From the NCBI GenBank assembly GCA_039725955.1, contig CP091033.1:620001-684000 (forward strand): a stretch of DNA of 64,000 bases, written 5' to 3'. This document shows, piece by piece, positions 45,720 through 55,298 of the stretch; position 1 is the first letter of the stretch, and every line of letters starts with the position of its first letter. The stretch is from Sinorhizobium sp. B11. Its GTDB lineage: Bacteria > Pseudomonadota > Alphaproteobacteria > Rhizobiales > Rhizobiaceae. The notes under the pieces are model-generated. The model was not told the DNA's origin. It made no database searches and saw only the letters and a list, made by a program, of their open reading frames with translations. The translations under genes and the position numbers were made by a program.

Positions 45720-46610
45720 CTAGTAGCGATTTGAATAGAAAGCGCCTGCTGCCAGCAGCTTCAGAGCACGCGTGACATTCTGTGGGCCTGCATTCGCCGC
45801 CAGGCTCTTCCACGCATGTTTAAAGCCCATGGTGGGGGAGCCGATCGTACGAACGGCAATTTCAGCCATCTTCATCTCATGAGCGGCGATGATAATGTTT
45901 CTCTGGCGCTGATTGCTGACGCTCGCCAATATCTTGTCGCGCATCATGTTATGACCAAGGATGAGCTTGTCGATATTGCGCGAAAGCTTGTCATTCCCGT
46001 CATAGCTATAGCGCACCATTATTTCACTGGTGCTCATGAGTGGGGCAATCTGCGATAGACGGAACCACAGATCCCAGTCTTCGCAATTCGGTAGGCTTTC
46101 ATCAAACCCGCCGACATCCACGAAGCTGCTTTTGCGGATCAGCGCCACAGAGGCCGAGCCAAAGATATTTCCCTGGCTGAGGTGTTCGAGCGTGATCACC
46201 CGCGGGGGCACGCGGGAAACGCTGGGCCTGTCTATATAGTCGTATTTCATACCGCAGCCGGCGGCCGGGCATTTTTCATCTTCCGTCAGGAGCTTTAGCT
46301 GCAGCTCCATTTTTTCAGGAAGCCACTCATCGTCGGAATCGAGAAGAGCAAGCATGTCGCCTGCCGCCGCGCGGCAGCCTTCATTTCTGGCACCAGAGGC
46401 GCCCCGGCTTTTGCTCAGGAAAATTGGTTTAATAATTGAATGCTCTTCGGCGAGCTGGCTAATTGCCGCCGGAGTAGAATCTGTCGAGCCGTCATCAACG
46501 ATGACTATCTCTTCCGGAACTACCGTTTGAGCTAAAATACTCTTTACGGCTCGGATGATCTCGGTAGGCCGATTCTTAACAGGTATTACTGCTGATACAG
46601 CGTAAGCCAT
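45720..46610 (-). CDS. Family 2 glycosyltransferase
   Basis: The 296-residue product starts at ATG 46610 (MAYAVSAVIPVKNRPTEI), with AGGAAT five bases upstream; a longer form from 46685 is unsupported. GT-A motifs are VIPVKNRP, IVDDGSTDST, LLDSDDEWLPEKM and NCEDWDLWFRLS. It is cytosolic or peripheral and probably adds one residue of the repeat unit. It stands between two long intergenic stretches and may have its own promoter. Confidence 0.9.
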   Translation of the reverse strand: MAYAVSAVIPVKNRPTEIIRAVKSILAQTVVPEEIVIVDDGSTDSTPAAISQLAEEHSIIKPIFLSKSRGASGARNEGCRAAAGDMLALLDSDDEWLPEKMELQLKLLTEDEKCPAAGCGMKYDYIDRPSVSRVPPRVITLEHLSQGNIFGSASVALIRKSSFVDVGGFDESLPNCEDWDLWFRLSQIAPLMSTSEIMVRYSYDGNDKLSRNIDKLILGHNMMRDKILASVSNQRQRNIIIAAHEMKMAEIAVRTIGSPTMGFKHAWKSLAANAGPQNVTRALKLLAAGAFYSNRY

Positions 46611-47761
46611 TAGAATTCCTCGCGAATGAATCCCTACGCCCCGTTCAGGCCTAGAATGGATATTAATATTCCCAAGCGATTGCAACGCCTAAATCTCCGG
46701 GGAAATTGGCGACATTGCGGCCTGACTTGGGCCTTCGTCGAGAAATAATGGCAGGCCGGTTGGTGCCCCAAGGCGAGCATCCGCGTGATTAGCGGAGTAA
46801 AAACAAATGGCTAAGGCCGCAAACGATGCGCATCGAGATATCATTTATAAGTGAATAAATGCGCGCAGCCGGTCTTGGCGGGCGCCTCCAGCAGCATGTC
46901 GCCGGATGGTTTCCACAGGTGAGGAGCTCACGATCGATGGAGGCAATCGAAAATGCATCTGGCGCCATGGGCTCAGCAGAGGGCGCCGGCAAATGGACAT
47001 TTTCGTGTTGAGGTCTCGAAAGGATCCTTGCGGCGCGGGCTCCTTACTTTGGGCTAAGATCGGGCTAGCTCGCGGCTCAATGATCCCGAAAGTTCGGGCT
47101 GTCCCCACCACGCCTGGCAGTTGATGATAACGGGAACTGCATCGCTTCGTCTGCCGCGATGACCGAGATCGGTGTGGCTGGATTATCCCGGTATCTGTTG
47201 AGGGACTCGTCTTTTCCCAGTTCGGCGCTTTTGCGTAGCGCGGCGATGGCGACGGAAGCAGGCTGCATCGCGAGAGCTGATGGTTTCGCTCGCGGCTGGT
47301 CATCGTACCCAGCGCCCGACGTGTCTTTGAGCCGGGGGTCAGCCATTCCCGTTAGAATATCGACGGCCCAAGACGAATGGACGAAGTCGATCGAACTCTC
47401 CGTCGCGAGTGCTGCGGTAGATATTATAATGAACGTGTGTGCCGGACGCCTTGCGCAGTGAAAATCCGGAGCCCGGGTCGGCCTCTTGGTTGCACGTTCC
47501 TGGCCCTATTGGCACCCTCCAATATCGCTATTCTTGTAATTCCCTCAGTTGAATATTTTAACGTGCAATAGTTGCGGTATCGCGTAGTTGAATGAAAGTA
47601 CACCTTAAGCGAGTGATCCCAAATTAAGTATATTTTTATCAGCCCAAATTTGTTCGCAACTTCAGGGTTTACAATATATTAATTATTAAATAGTCAAGGG
47701 AGCGAAAGCCGAGGGCGCTTCACTATAAATATCTTACTTGTGTTTCAAAGGGAGAATCGAA
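46611..47761. other. Long stretch with no supportable gene
   Basis: 1.15 kb. The minus-strand frame from about 47504 to 47077 is open for about 140 codons but has an ATG only midway (47346). Other frames are short and uneven. The last 200 bases (47560-47760) are strikingly A+T-rich and likely carry the promoter of the RTX gene at 47762. Remnants of a decayed gene are possible; I see no transposase motif or terminal repeats. Confidence 0.45.
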
Positions 47762-48616
47762 ATGGCTAACGTTCTGGGTACCAATTCAGACGACACTCTC
47801 AAGGGTACGGCTGGAAATGATGAGATTCGTGGGCGCGACGGTAATGACACGATCTATTCTGGTAACGGCGACGACAAAATACTCGGCGGCAACGGCAACG
47901 ATCTGATCGGCAGCGGCAGCGGAAAAGATGCAATTTACGGTGACGCCGGCGACGACGTAATCAACTCGCGTGAAGGCGACGACTTCGTCTTCGGTGGTGC
48001 TGGCAACGACATCATTGCCTCCGGCGACGGCAGCGACCATGTCTGGGGTGGCGAAGGCAACGACGCGATCTACGGCGGCGCAGGCGACGATTTTCTGGGC
48101 GGTGGCACCGGCAACGACATCGTGCGCGGCGGTATCGGCGCTGATTTCATCACTGGCGATGCTGGCGACGACCGCGTTTACGGCGACGAAGGCAACGACA
48201 TCGTTCACGGCAACGAAGGCAACGACCGCGTATACGGCGGCGCCGGCAACGACAAGGTACTTGGCGACGACGGTAACGATTTTGTCTTCGGCGATGACGG
48301 CGATGACGATGTCTATGGTGGCGCTGGCGACGATTTCCTTTACGGCGGCGCAGGCAATGATTACCTGGTTGGCGGCACCGGCAAGGACACTTTCGTTTTT
48401 GAAAGCGGTTCGGATTATATCGCCGATTTCACCATCGGCCAGGATAAGCTGAAGTTCGGCGCAGCTGGTGTGAGCCAGTACAAGTTTGCTGACATCATGT
48501 CGCATGCTGTTCAGGATGGCGCCAACACGGTCATCACCCTTGACTCGAACCATATCGTGACGCTGCAGAACGTTAACTTGTCGGATCTCCACGCTTCCGA
48601 TTTCCTCTTCGCATAA
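47762..48616 (+). CDS. NodO-like calcium-binding RTX protein
   Basis: A 284-residue product from ATG 47762 (MANVLGTNSDDT), with GGGAGA seven bases upstream and no Sec signal. From residue 6 to 212 it is 23 unbroken nonapeptides of the GGxGxDxUx type, forming one calcium-bound beta-roll. The last 72 residues (DYIADFTIGQDKLKF to ASDFLFA) form a type I secretion signal region. Size and plan recall NodO of Rhizobium leguminosarum, secreted by PrsDE. The transporter genes lie 6 kb upstream; its partner PrsE is frameshifted. Confidence 0.9.
   Translation: MANVLGTNSDDTLKGTAGNDEIRGRDGNDTIYSGNGDDKILGGNGNDLIGSGSGKDAIYGDAGDDVINSREGDDFVFGGAGNDIIASGDGSDHVWGGEGNDAIYGGAGDDFLGGGTGNDIVRGGIGADFITGDAGDDRVYGDEGNDIVHGNEGNDRVYGGAGNDKVLGDDGNDFVFGDDGDDDVYGGAGDDFLYGGAGNDYLVGGTGKDTFVFESGSDYIADFTIGQDKLKFGAAGVSQYKFADIMSHAVQDGANTVITLDSNHIVTLQNVNLSDLHASDFLFA
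47777..48397 (+). repeat. Twenty-three in-frame 27-base RTX repeats
   Basis: Continuous 27-base units encode the nonapeptides of the RTX gene with no spacer. Codon variation among units is high, so this is a long-standing protein repeat rather than a recent tandem duplication. Confidence 0.85.
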
Positions 48617-48692
48617 TCGAGAGTCGGAATGGGGTAACCAGTCCGGTCTGGCGTGCAAAAGCGTGATTGGCGGACTGGTGATTAGAAGGTCC

Positions 48693-48724
48693 AAGGCGGC
48701 AGTATCGGTGGATGCTGCCGCCTT
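48693..48724 (+). terminator. Terminator after the RTX gene
   Basis: AAGGCGGCAG (48693-48702) pairs with CTGCCGCCTT (48715-48724) across a 12-base loop, followed by aattgt. It lies 77 bases past the RTX stop. Confidence 0.7.
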
Positions 48725-49150
48725 AATTGTCGGCAATCAGGCATTGCGCCGGCAACGATTTGACTGCCAATCGGCAGATGATGGTGGCATCTCGCGTGCT
48801 TAGCCACGAAATAGCCTGGATAATCTGCCCAAATTCATTACTGGAAAATCAGGACGCTGATTGTGGCGAATGCGCCGGCGCGATGCCTGAAAATTCTGGA
48901 TCCAGGGACAGCCGGTTGCTTGTCATGCGCCCATTCGCGCGTGATGGTGCATTGCGAAAAATCGAGGATTGAAGATATATAGGTCCTTGAATTTCGATGC
49001 GGCAAGCCGAGCACGCTTCTTCCGAAGACGGCCGTATTGCTGAAACCATGCGCTGGTTCGACATAGGACCATACTCAATTCGGTTTGCTGATACCAAAGA
49101 GCATATCACTTACGTCCTTCTTAATAAGATGGGTCAATTGGAAGCGATAT
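48725..49150. other. Intergenic stretch before the polymerase gene
   Basis: About 430 bases with no convincing gene. A plus-strand frame (48727-48972) has no ribosome site or conserved look. It probably contains the wzy promoter. Confidence 0.45.
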
Positions 49151-50353
49151 ATGGCATTTAGAACGATCTTCGTCTTTTCTCTTGTGTTGCTGATATTCAA
49201 TATCGGTGCAGCCCTGCATCTCGCCGGTAGTAATGCCATTGAGAAGTTTTTCTTTATACTTGCTTCCTTTGCAATTCTGTTTCGAGGCCGCCCGGACAGG
49301 ACGATATTGTCGCTCCTTTTTGGGGAGCTGCTGCTTGTTGTCATTCTTGGTATATCAACGCCCTACAAGGGCTTCAGTTGGTCCGTTTTATTGGTTTCCT
49401 TGAACCAGATCATTGTTCTATTTGCTTTGCTCGCCGGAAAAACCAGCTATCGAGATCAGCAACTCATCTGGAAAGTTACCGCATTTCTACCCTTGGTGTG
49501 CGTGGTCCTCGGCTTTGCATATCAAGCCGTGGGGATCAAACCCATGATCGCAACAGAGTTTGCGACTGGTGTCCCGCGCTATCTGGGCTCATTGTCGGCG
49601 GCGGCATTCACATCCGCGTTGGGAATGTGCGGCGTATTTGCCGCAGTGCAACTCGTCCTCGGCGGTCAGAAAAAATACGTGGTTCTCGTATTGATCAGTC
49701 TGCTGGTTCTCGTTGCTGCTGGAGGCAGAGCGACACTGGCGGTTTGTGTAGTGGTGACTGGTGCTTCGGTGCTCGTGCAACGCGGTGTAACCATCACAAC
49801 CAAGATTTCGTTGGTGGTGATGGGCCTGGTTGGCGGTGTGGCGATCGTGGCGGCGTTCTGGGACAATTTCGCGACGCGCTTTCTGCAAAGCGGCGACAGC
49901 GGTCGCGGCATCATGTGGGACTATCTTCGCACCGTCATTGCCCAATATCCTTATACGGGCATCGGCTTCGGTCACCAGTTCTATATCACGCCACACGAAA
50001 TCGAGGTCATCGTCGGTTCTACCTCAGCTCATAACGACTTCATTCGCCTGTCGGTGGAGCTCGGCAGCACGGGCATGATCATCTTCTATGTGCTGCTGAC
50101 CCTTGCTGTGCTCAAGGCCAGTTTTCGTGGCGGCCGTCCAAACGTGGTGGCGATGCTCGCCTATTCGGGCTTCCTGTTTCTCTCCAATTCAGACAACGCT
50201 CTTGCCTCGCCTCTGGAGTTCCCGCTTATATTCCTTGCACTGTTGGCGGGACATAAGAAGCCCGTTCCCCGAAGGGTGCGCCAGAGACAGGGATTGCCGG
50301 CCATGCAGCAGGCCCCACATCAAGTCGCCGCGGCTGCTTCGCCAGGGGAATAA
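49151..50353 (+). CDS. Wzy-type O-antigen/exopolysaccharide polymerase
   Basis: A 400-residue product from ATG 49151 (MAFRTIFVFSLVLL) behind GGAAG; longer in-frame starts lack a site. About 11 transmembrane helices and a large periplasmic loop, with the Wzy_C motif GIGFGHQF and SAHNDFIRLSVELGSTG. It joins lipid-linked repeat units at the periplasmic face. It is expected to act with the flippase at 30978-32417 and ExoP at 60938-63238. The C-terminal 40 residues are basic and polar. Confidence 0.88.
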   Translation: MAFRTIFVFSLVLLIFNIGAALHLAGSNAIEKFFFILASFAILFRGRPDRTILSLLFGELLLVVILGISTPYKGFSWSVLLVSLNQIIVLFALLAGKTSYRDQQLIWKVTAFLPLVCVVLGFAYQAVGIKPMIATEFATGVPRYLGSLSAAAFTSALGMCGVFAAVQLVLGGQKKYVVLVLISLLVLVAAGGRATLAVCVVVTGASVLVQRGVTITTKISLVVMGLVGGVAIVAAFWDNFATRFLQSGDSGRGIMWDYLRTVIAQYPYTGIGFGHQFYITPHEIEVIVGSTSAHNDFIRLSVELGSTGMIIFYVLLTLAVLKASFRGGRPNVVAMLAYSGFLFLSNSDNALASPLEFPLIFLALLAGHKKPVPRRVRQRQGLPAMQQAPHQVAAAASPGE

Positions 50354-50732
50354 TACAAGCTGCGCCAGATCTGATTGGCGGCGATCACTGCTCAGCCGCC
50401 ATTTCGTCGTGGCCGCAGGTTGAGCTGAAACGGCGGCCGCAAAAACCTGACGGAGGCCCGACGCTTCCGCAAAGCCGCAGCTCTCTTCAATGGATCAGGT
50501 TTGGCGTCGCTGCAGACCTTGGGCAGGGCGAGCGTCGGGACGCTCTATCTTCGGTTCTGAAGCAAGGTCGCCCAAATCGGCCGGCGGCAGAATGTGAGGA
50601 GCATTGAACCCGGTCCCAGTCACCTTGTGTTTGCAGGTGAGCCGGCGGCTGCAATGATTGGCCGTCTTCTCACGCTCCGTGGTGCGATATAGGCCATACT
50701 TTAGCCAAGCCTGAGCGAGGCACTTTAACGGA
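50354..50732. other. Intergenic stretch between convergent genes
   Basis: About 380 bases. A minus-strand frame overlaps the acyltransferase end in another phase and has no family or ribosome site. No terminator hairpin stands out, and no clear transposon remnant is seen. Confidence 0.4.
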
Positions 50733-51794
50733 TCAGCTTGTCGGAAGGGGCGCAGATGTCGCGCGGAAGAAGCGGCGGATCGGCTCGTCAAAACAGACCG
50801 CGGCGAGATATGCCAACATGATCGCTATGAACATCGTCGCGCCAATCATGGCGAATAAAGCCAGCCCTTCCAGCTTCAGCCGGGCGCATATGTATGTACT
50901 GATAAGTACAACCGGCATGTGCGTTATATACAGGGGATAGGATATAAGTCCGGAAAACTTGGCCACAGCTTCGAAACGGGGTGAGGGCTCTCTCACCGCG
51001 CCCCACATCACAACGAGCGGAAAGACAAGCAATACACACACCAGTTCAAAGATAAAATTGAACTGGGTGACCGGAAACAGGAAGACCGCGAGCAAGACAA
51101 CGCTCAGCAATACCGGTGACACGGTCGGGACGTTCCTCAAGCGACCGGCCATCATCAAGCGGCCGAGCAGAACGCCGCCCGAAAAAGAGAATGTTACGCG
51201 AATGGCGCCCTCGAAGAGCTCGCTCGAACTGTCCCCTACATCGAAACTGCCGTGATAGGTCACCATTACAATGGCGGCCACCGCCGATGCGGCCAAGACA
51301 CCTAATAATCTCGGCAGTGTGAGGTAGATCGCAGCCAGCGCATATACCGCGTTGATCGCAATTTCGAAAAACAGCGACCACGCCGGCGAATTGAACGGGA
51401 ATAGATAATCGTTGCCTTCTACTCGCCCGAACGGTGATATCAAAAACGCGTTCAGCGATGCAAACGCAAATTCCGAAGTATTAAATTCACCTTTGGGTAT
51501 CATCTTCAATGCAAAAACCGCGGCGCTTAGCGCCATGCCAAGTGCAAAGAGAGGATATAGTCGGCGTAACCGGACTATCATAAATTGCTTGAAGCCCATT
51601 CCTTGTTGCAATCGTGCATCATATGCGATTGCAATAACGAAGCCGCTCAGGGCAAAAAAGAAATCTACTCCAAGGTAACCATGGGGCGATAAACGACCAA
51701 GGCCGTTTTGCCAAACGATGTGAAAGAAAAGCACCGAGATCGCGACAAGGCCGCGAAGGCCATCGAGCGTCAAATAATGCTGACGAACAGGCAT
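50733..51794 (-). CDS. Acyltransferase 3 family membrane protein
   Basis: The 353-residue protein starts YLTLDGLRGLVAISVLFFHIV (catalytic Arg and His), then DFFFALSGFVIAIAYD and FNSPAWSLFFEIAINAVYA. About ten helices. This OafA-like type commonly acetylates the acidic exopolysaccharide. Convergent with wzy and divergent from the SGNH gene at 52171, which may remove or transfer the same acyl group. Confidence 0.9.
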   Translation of the reverse strand: MPVRQHYLTLDGLRGLVAISVLFFHIVWQNGLGRLSPHGYLGVDFFFALSGFVIAIAYDARLQQGMGFKQFMIVRLRRLYPLFALGMALSAAVFALKMIPKGEFNTSEFAFASLNAFLISPFGRVEGNDYLFPFNSPAWSLFFEIAINAVYALAAIYLTLPRLLGVLAASAVAAIVMVTYHGSFDVGDSSSELFEGAIRVTFSFSGGVLLGRLMMAGRLRNVPTVSPVLLSVVLLAVFLFPVTQFNFIFELVCVLLVFPLVVMWGAVREPSPRFEAVAKFSGLISYPLYITHMPVVLISTYICARLKLEGLALFAMIGATMFIAIMLAYLAAVCFDEPIRRFFRATSAPLPTS

Positions 51795-52170
51795 AGTCCT
51801 TCACCCGCCATTAAGGTTACGCTGCAGAAGCGATAGCATGCTGCATTAGCGAAAGGAAGCGCAACAATTGTGCGTCGCCGTGTTTGTTGCACCATTCCCC
51901 AACCGAGACATTCCTGTTGGAGTCATCGTCCGTTTCGTGGGCATGTGGGCCATATATAGTCTTAACATTTTTCAGCCATCGCCGAGCGTAGCGCGTCCGG
52001 AAATAGTTTGATGGTTGGCGATGAAGGAATGCTTTGAACGTCGAAGCTCGTTTTGGCCCGCCAAACCGCCGTCGCGGGCAAGATCCAAAGCCGTTGACTG
52101 TCATGCAAATGTCGACTTTGCAGTCATGACTGAGCGACCTTGCAGCGTTTAAAAATCGAGATGGAATCTT
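51795..52170. other. Divergent intergenic stretch, no gene seen
   Basis: 376 bases between the acyltransferase and Tat-type SGNH genes. A minus-strand frame (51817-52104) has no ribosome site. It likely holds both promoters. Confidence 0.4.
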
Positions 52171-53655
52171 ATGGATTTACAGATTTATCGTCGTACATTT
52201 CTCGCCGGCCTGTTCGCACAATGCGGTTTCTATTTTGTCCAAAACTCTCCGGCGCTTTCTGCTGCCATGCTGTCGACCAGGCGGGATTTGCCCAGCCTTC
52301 CGCTCGAAGTTGGAGCAAAGGTTATGGGGCTGGGGCACAGCTTTGTAGCCAATAGTGGTTATACCGTAATCTATCCCGGGAACCCGACGCCTCGTATCGA
52401 TATTCTGACAGCAAACTGGCTCGGGACTATCGGACCGCTGCGAAACGTCGATAACCGCTTCAATCTTGACTGCTGGTATGATCCGACCGTGCCAACGAAA
52501 GCAGCAGTGACAGGCAGAATGGCGGGGGCGATTGCAGGACGCGGCGGCGAGCACATACCGCAAACGCTCGCGCGACTGCCCTGGTACCTTGAGCGGGGGC
52601 CCGACATTGTTATCCTGGATATTGGCACCAACGACGTCGCCAGTGACAAGATTACCCTCGAGGATGTGATCGCGCGGTATGAAACGCTCTTGAAGCCGCT
52701 GCGAGACGCCGGCATCTGGGTCGTCTGCATGTTGCCCGTCGACCGCATTGGTCACACGGTCGGGGCCTGGCCTGCGAGTGATCCGCGGCATGCCATTAGC
52801 AACGGCCTTGCCGACTACATCGTGTCAATCGACGGGCGGGACGGCATCAAGGTTGTTGATGACCGGGCGGTTCTCTCGAAGGCGTTAGCCGAAGGCATCG
52901 CAATCACGGAGGACGATGTTCACTTGAATACAGTGGGCCAATGGCTGCGCTATTCCGTGCTTTTGCCCATACTGCGCAAAATGGTGACGGAAGGCGATTT
53001 CTACAGCCGGGATGTGACGTTGGCCAACCTTTCGCCGCTTGGCGGCTTCCCGGGTGAGAAAGGCAAACGATTCGGTGTTGAAGGCGTTGTCGCCGATGGC
53101 CTTGTAGCAACACGCGGCGCGGGGCAGGCGGATAATATTACCGGCTCAAAGGAAATCGTATCTAGCGGCCTGGAAAGGCAGATCTTTACGATCGATCCCG
53201 AGGACAACACAAACGACACTCGGGTATGTACGTTGACGCTGTCCTGGGCCGATATGGACCTGGAGAAACTCGGCCTCTCCGTGGGCGACTGGGTTGAAGC
53301 CGGGTTCGACTACGAATTGTCCGAGAGCAATGACTGGCTCGGACTCGAATTTAGTCTCGAGGCGAACAGCCGGCCTGCAATATGCCGTTATGCCGCTGTT
53401 GGCGGCATGGTCGTGCGCCTCAACGCCACACAAGATGGACCGAGATTGACAGCGCCGTTGTCCGGGCGGGCAACCATTCCGCGGTTCAGATTGCTTGGAT
53501 CGGATGATGTCGCAGCTCCGGCAGATTATTTTCGAAGCTCGCTGCGGCCAATCCGTCTTCACTGGAACAAGAACGCCAAGGACAGACTGGTCGCGAAATT
53601 TTCACCAATCATCATCCGCAAAAGCACTGATCCCCGTCCAGCCTGGAATCTGTGA
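52171..53655 (+). CDS. Tat-exported SGNH hydrolase with C-terminal beta-domain
   Basis: A 494-residue protein. The N-terminus YRRTFLAGLFAQ is a twin-arginine signal, so it is exported folded. The SGNH domain (about 45-270) has GLGHSFVAN (nucleophile Ser), LDIGTNDVAS (block III) and DDVHLN (Asp-His). Residues about 285-494 are beta-rich and may bind carbohydrate. The likely role is deacetylation or acyl transfer on the exopolysaccharide in the periplasm. It stands alone, before the sugar-nucleotide genes on the other strand. Confidence 0.85.
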   Translation: MDLQIYRRTFLAGLFAQCGFYFVQNSPALSAAMLSTRRDLPSLPLEVGAKVMGLGHSFVANSGYTVIYPGNPTPRIDILTANWLGTIGPLRNVDNRFNLDCWYDPTVPTKAAVTGRMAGAIAGRGGEHIPQTLARLPWYLERGPDIVILDIGTNDVASDKITLEDVIARYETLLKPLRDAGIWVVCMLPVDRIGHTVGAWPASDPRHAISNGLADYIVSIDGRDGIKVVDDRAVLSKALAEGIAITEDDVHLNTVGQWLRYSVLLPILRKMVTEGDFYSRDVTLANLSPLGGFPGEKGKRFGVEGVVADGLVATRGAGQADNITGSKEIVSSGLERQIFTIDPEDNTNDTRVCTLTLSWADMDLEKLGLSVGDWVEAGFDYELSESNDWLGLEFSLEANSRPAICRYAAVGGMVVRLNATQDGPRLTAPLSGRATIPRFRLLGSDDVAAPADYFRSSLRPIRLHWNKNAKDRLVAKFSPIIIRKSTDPRPAWNL

Positions 53656-53877
53656 GAGACGCCAGCCATCGCTGCATCGGCGTTCGGACCGGTGGATTTC
53701 CGATTTGTAGCTGTTGGCTTGAGCGGTAGCGTTCGTCCGTCCCGCAACTCCGCAAAGAGACGACCGCGGCAGGGTGCGGTGCAATCAGCGCGGCAGGTGG
53801 CTTAACCTGCCAGCTGGTGCTCGCCTTCACAAACTGGAGGCGGATGAGCGCTGCCATTCCAGAGAATGGGAACAGGT

Positions 53878-55194
53878 TCAAACTTTTTCGGGTTTCTTGC
53901 CGACAGCGAAATAGCCGAAGCCGTATTTGGTCACTTCGTTGACCGGGTAAATGTTCCTGAGGTCGACGATAACCGCCTTTCTCATGATCGTCTTGAGGCG
54001 CTTGAGATCGAGCGCACGGAATTCGTCCCATTCGGTGACGATGACGATTGCATCGGCATCGGCGGCGATCTCGTATGGGTCTTTGCCATAGGTAACCGGA
54101 CCGAGCATATCCTTTGCCGCGTCCATGCCCTCCGGATCGTAGGCGTGCACCGTTGCGCCACCATCGAGGAGAGCCTGGATGATCGTCAGGGACGGGGCAT
54201 CGCGCATGTCGTCGGTATTCGGCTTGAAGGTAAGGCCGAGGACCGCAATTTTCTTACCGCGCACGTCTCCATCGCAGGCGGCGACAACCTTGCGGCCCAT
54301 CGCACGCTTGCGATTGTCGTTGATCGCAACAGTGGTCTCGATCAGGCGCATCGGGCTGTCAAAGTCCTGTGCGGTCTTGACGAGGGCAAGCGTATCCTTG
54401 GGGAAGCACGAGCCGCCGTAGCCGGGTCCTGCATGCAGGAACTTGTCACCGATGCGCTTGTCCATGCCGATACCCTTGGCGACCTTCTGAACGTCGGCGC
54501 CGATCTTTTCGGACAGGTCGGCAATCTCGTTGATGAAGGTAATCTTCATCGCCAGGAAGGCGTTGGCGGCATATTTGATGAGCTCGGAGGTGCGGCGTTC
54601 GCAGAAATAGAGCGGCGCTTCATTGAGGTAAAGCGGACGGTAGACTTCACGCATGACCTCGATGGCTCGCGCATCTTCAGTGCCGATCACGATGCGGTCG
54701 GGCCTTTTGAAATCGGTGATGGCCGCGCCCTCGCGCAGGAATTCGGGATTGGAGACGACGGAAATATCCTTTTCCGGAAATTCGTCTCGGAAGATGCGCT
54801 CGATTTCGTCTCCGGTGCCGACCGGTACCGTGGATTTTGTCACGATTACCGTAAAGCCCCTGACGGCGGCAGCAATCTCGCGCGCCGCTGCATAGACGTA
54901 GCTCAGGTCCGCATGCCCGTCGCCGCGGCGAGACGGCGTGCCGACCGCGATGAAGACCACGTCGGCTTCGCCGACGGAAGGAGCGAGATTCTTCGAAAAA
55001 TCGAGGCGGCCGGCGCTGCGATTTTGCTGGATGATGGCTTCGAGGCCGGGCTCATAGATCGGCACTTCGCCGGCTTCTAGAGCGTTGATTTTGGCTTCGG
55101 ATTTGTCGACGCAGGTTACATGGTGGCCAAAATCTGCGAAGCAGGCGCCCGAGACGAGCCCAACATAACCCGAACCAATCATCACAATGCGCAT
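53878..55194 (-). CDS. ugd: UDP-glucose 6-dehydrogenase
   Basis: This is a 438-residue product from ATG 55194 (MRIVMIGSGYVGLVSG), with AAGGTT seven bases upstream; a 444-residue form is possible. It has the Rossmann GSGYVGL, TKSTVPVGTG, NPEFLREGAAI and the catalytic Cys in GGSCFPKDTLAL. It makes UDP-glucuronate from UDP-glucose with two NAD. Rhizobial homologues (rkpK/exo5) feed several surface polysaccharides. The gene is downstream of ManC on the same strand. Confidence 0.94.
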   Translation of the reverse strand: MRIVMIGSGYVGLVSGACFADFGHHVTCVDKSEAKINALEAGEVPIYEPGLEAIIQQNRSAGRLDFSKNLAPSVGEADVVFIAVGTPSRRGDGHADLSYVYAAAREIAAAVRGFTVIVTKSTVPVGTGDEIERIFRDEFPEKDISVVSNPEFLREGAAITDFKRPDRIVIGTEDARAIEVMREVYRPLYLNEAPLYFCERRTSELIKYAANAFLAMKITFINEIADLSEKIGADVQKVAKGIGMDKRIGDKFLHAGPGYGGSCFPKDTLALVKTAQDFDSPMRLIETTVAINDNRKRAMGRKVVAACDGDVRGKKIAVLGLTFKPNTDDMRDAPSLTIIQALLDGGATVHAYDPEGMDAAKDMLGPVTYGKDPYEIAADADAIVIVTEWDEFRALDLKRLKTIMRKAVIVDLRNIYPVNEVTKYGFGYFAVGKKPEKV

Positions 55195-55298
55195 GGTGCA
55201 ACCTTCATTCAACGAAAAGTGGCCCGACCATCAAGGCGGACCACCATCCGTGTTACAGGGGCGGGGAACCAAGTTCAAGACCGCCAAAAAGCTTAGGC

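Noticed and set aside
46611..47761. Insertion-sequence remnant
   Set aside because: I saw no transposase motif, terminal inverted repeats or target duplication in this long gene-poor stretch.
47777..48397. Possible CRISPR-like 27-base repeats
   Set aside because: Units encode RTX nonapeptides in frame and vary at synonymous positions; no unique spacers.
50354..50732. Transposase remnant
   Set aside because: Short frames have no DDE-type pattern and no flanking repeats.
53866..55080. 404-codon plus-strand open frame opposite ugd
   Set aside because: It is a shadow of the UDP-glucose dehydrogenase gene; the minus-strand protein has all family motifs.
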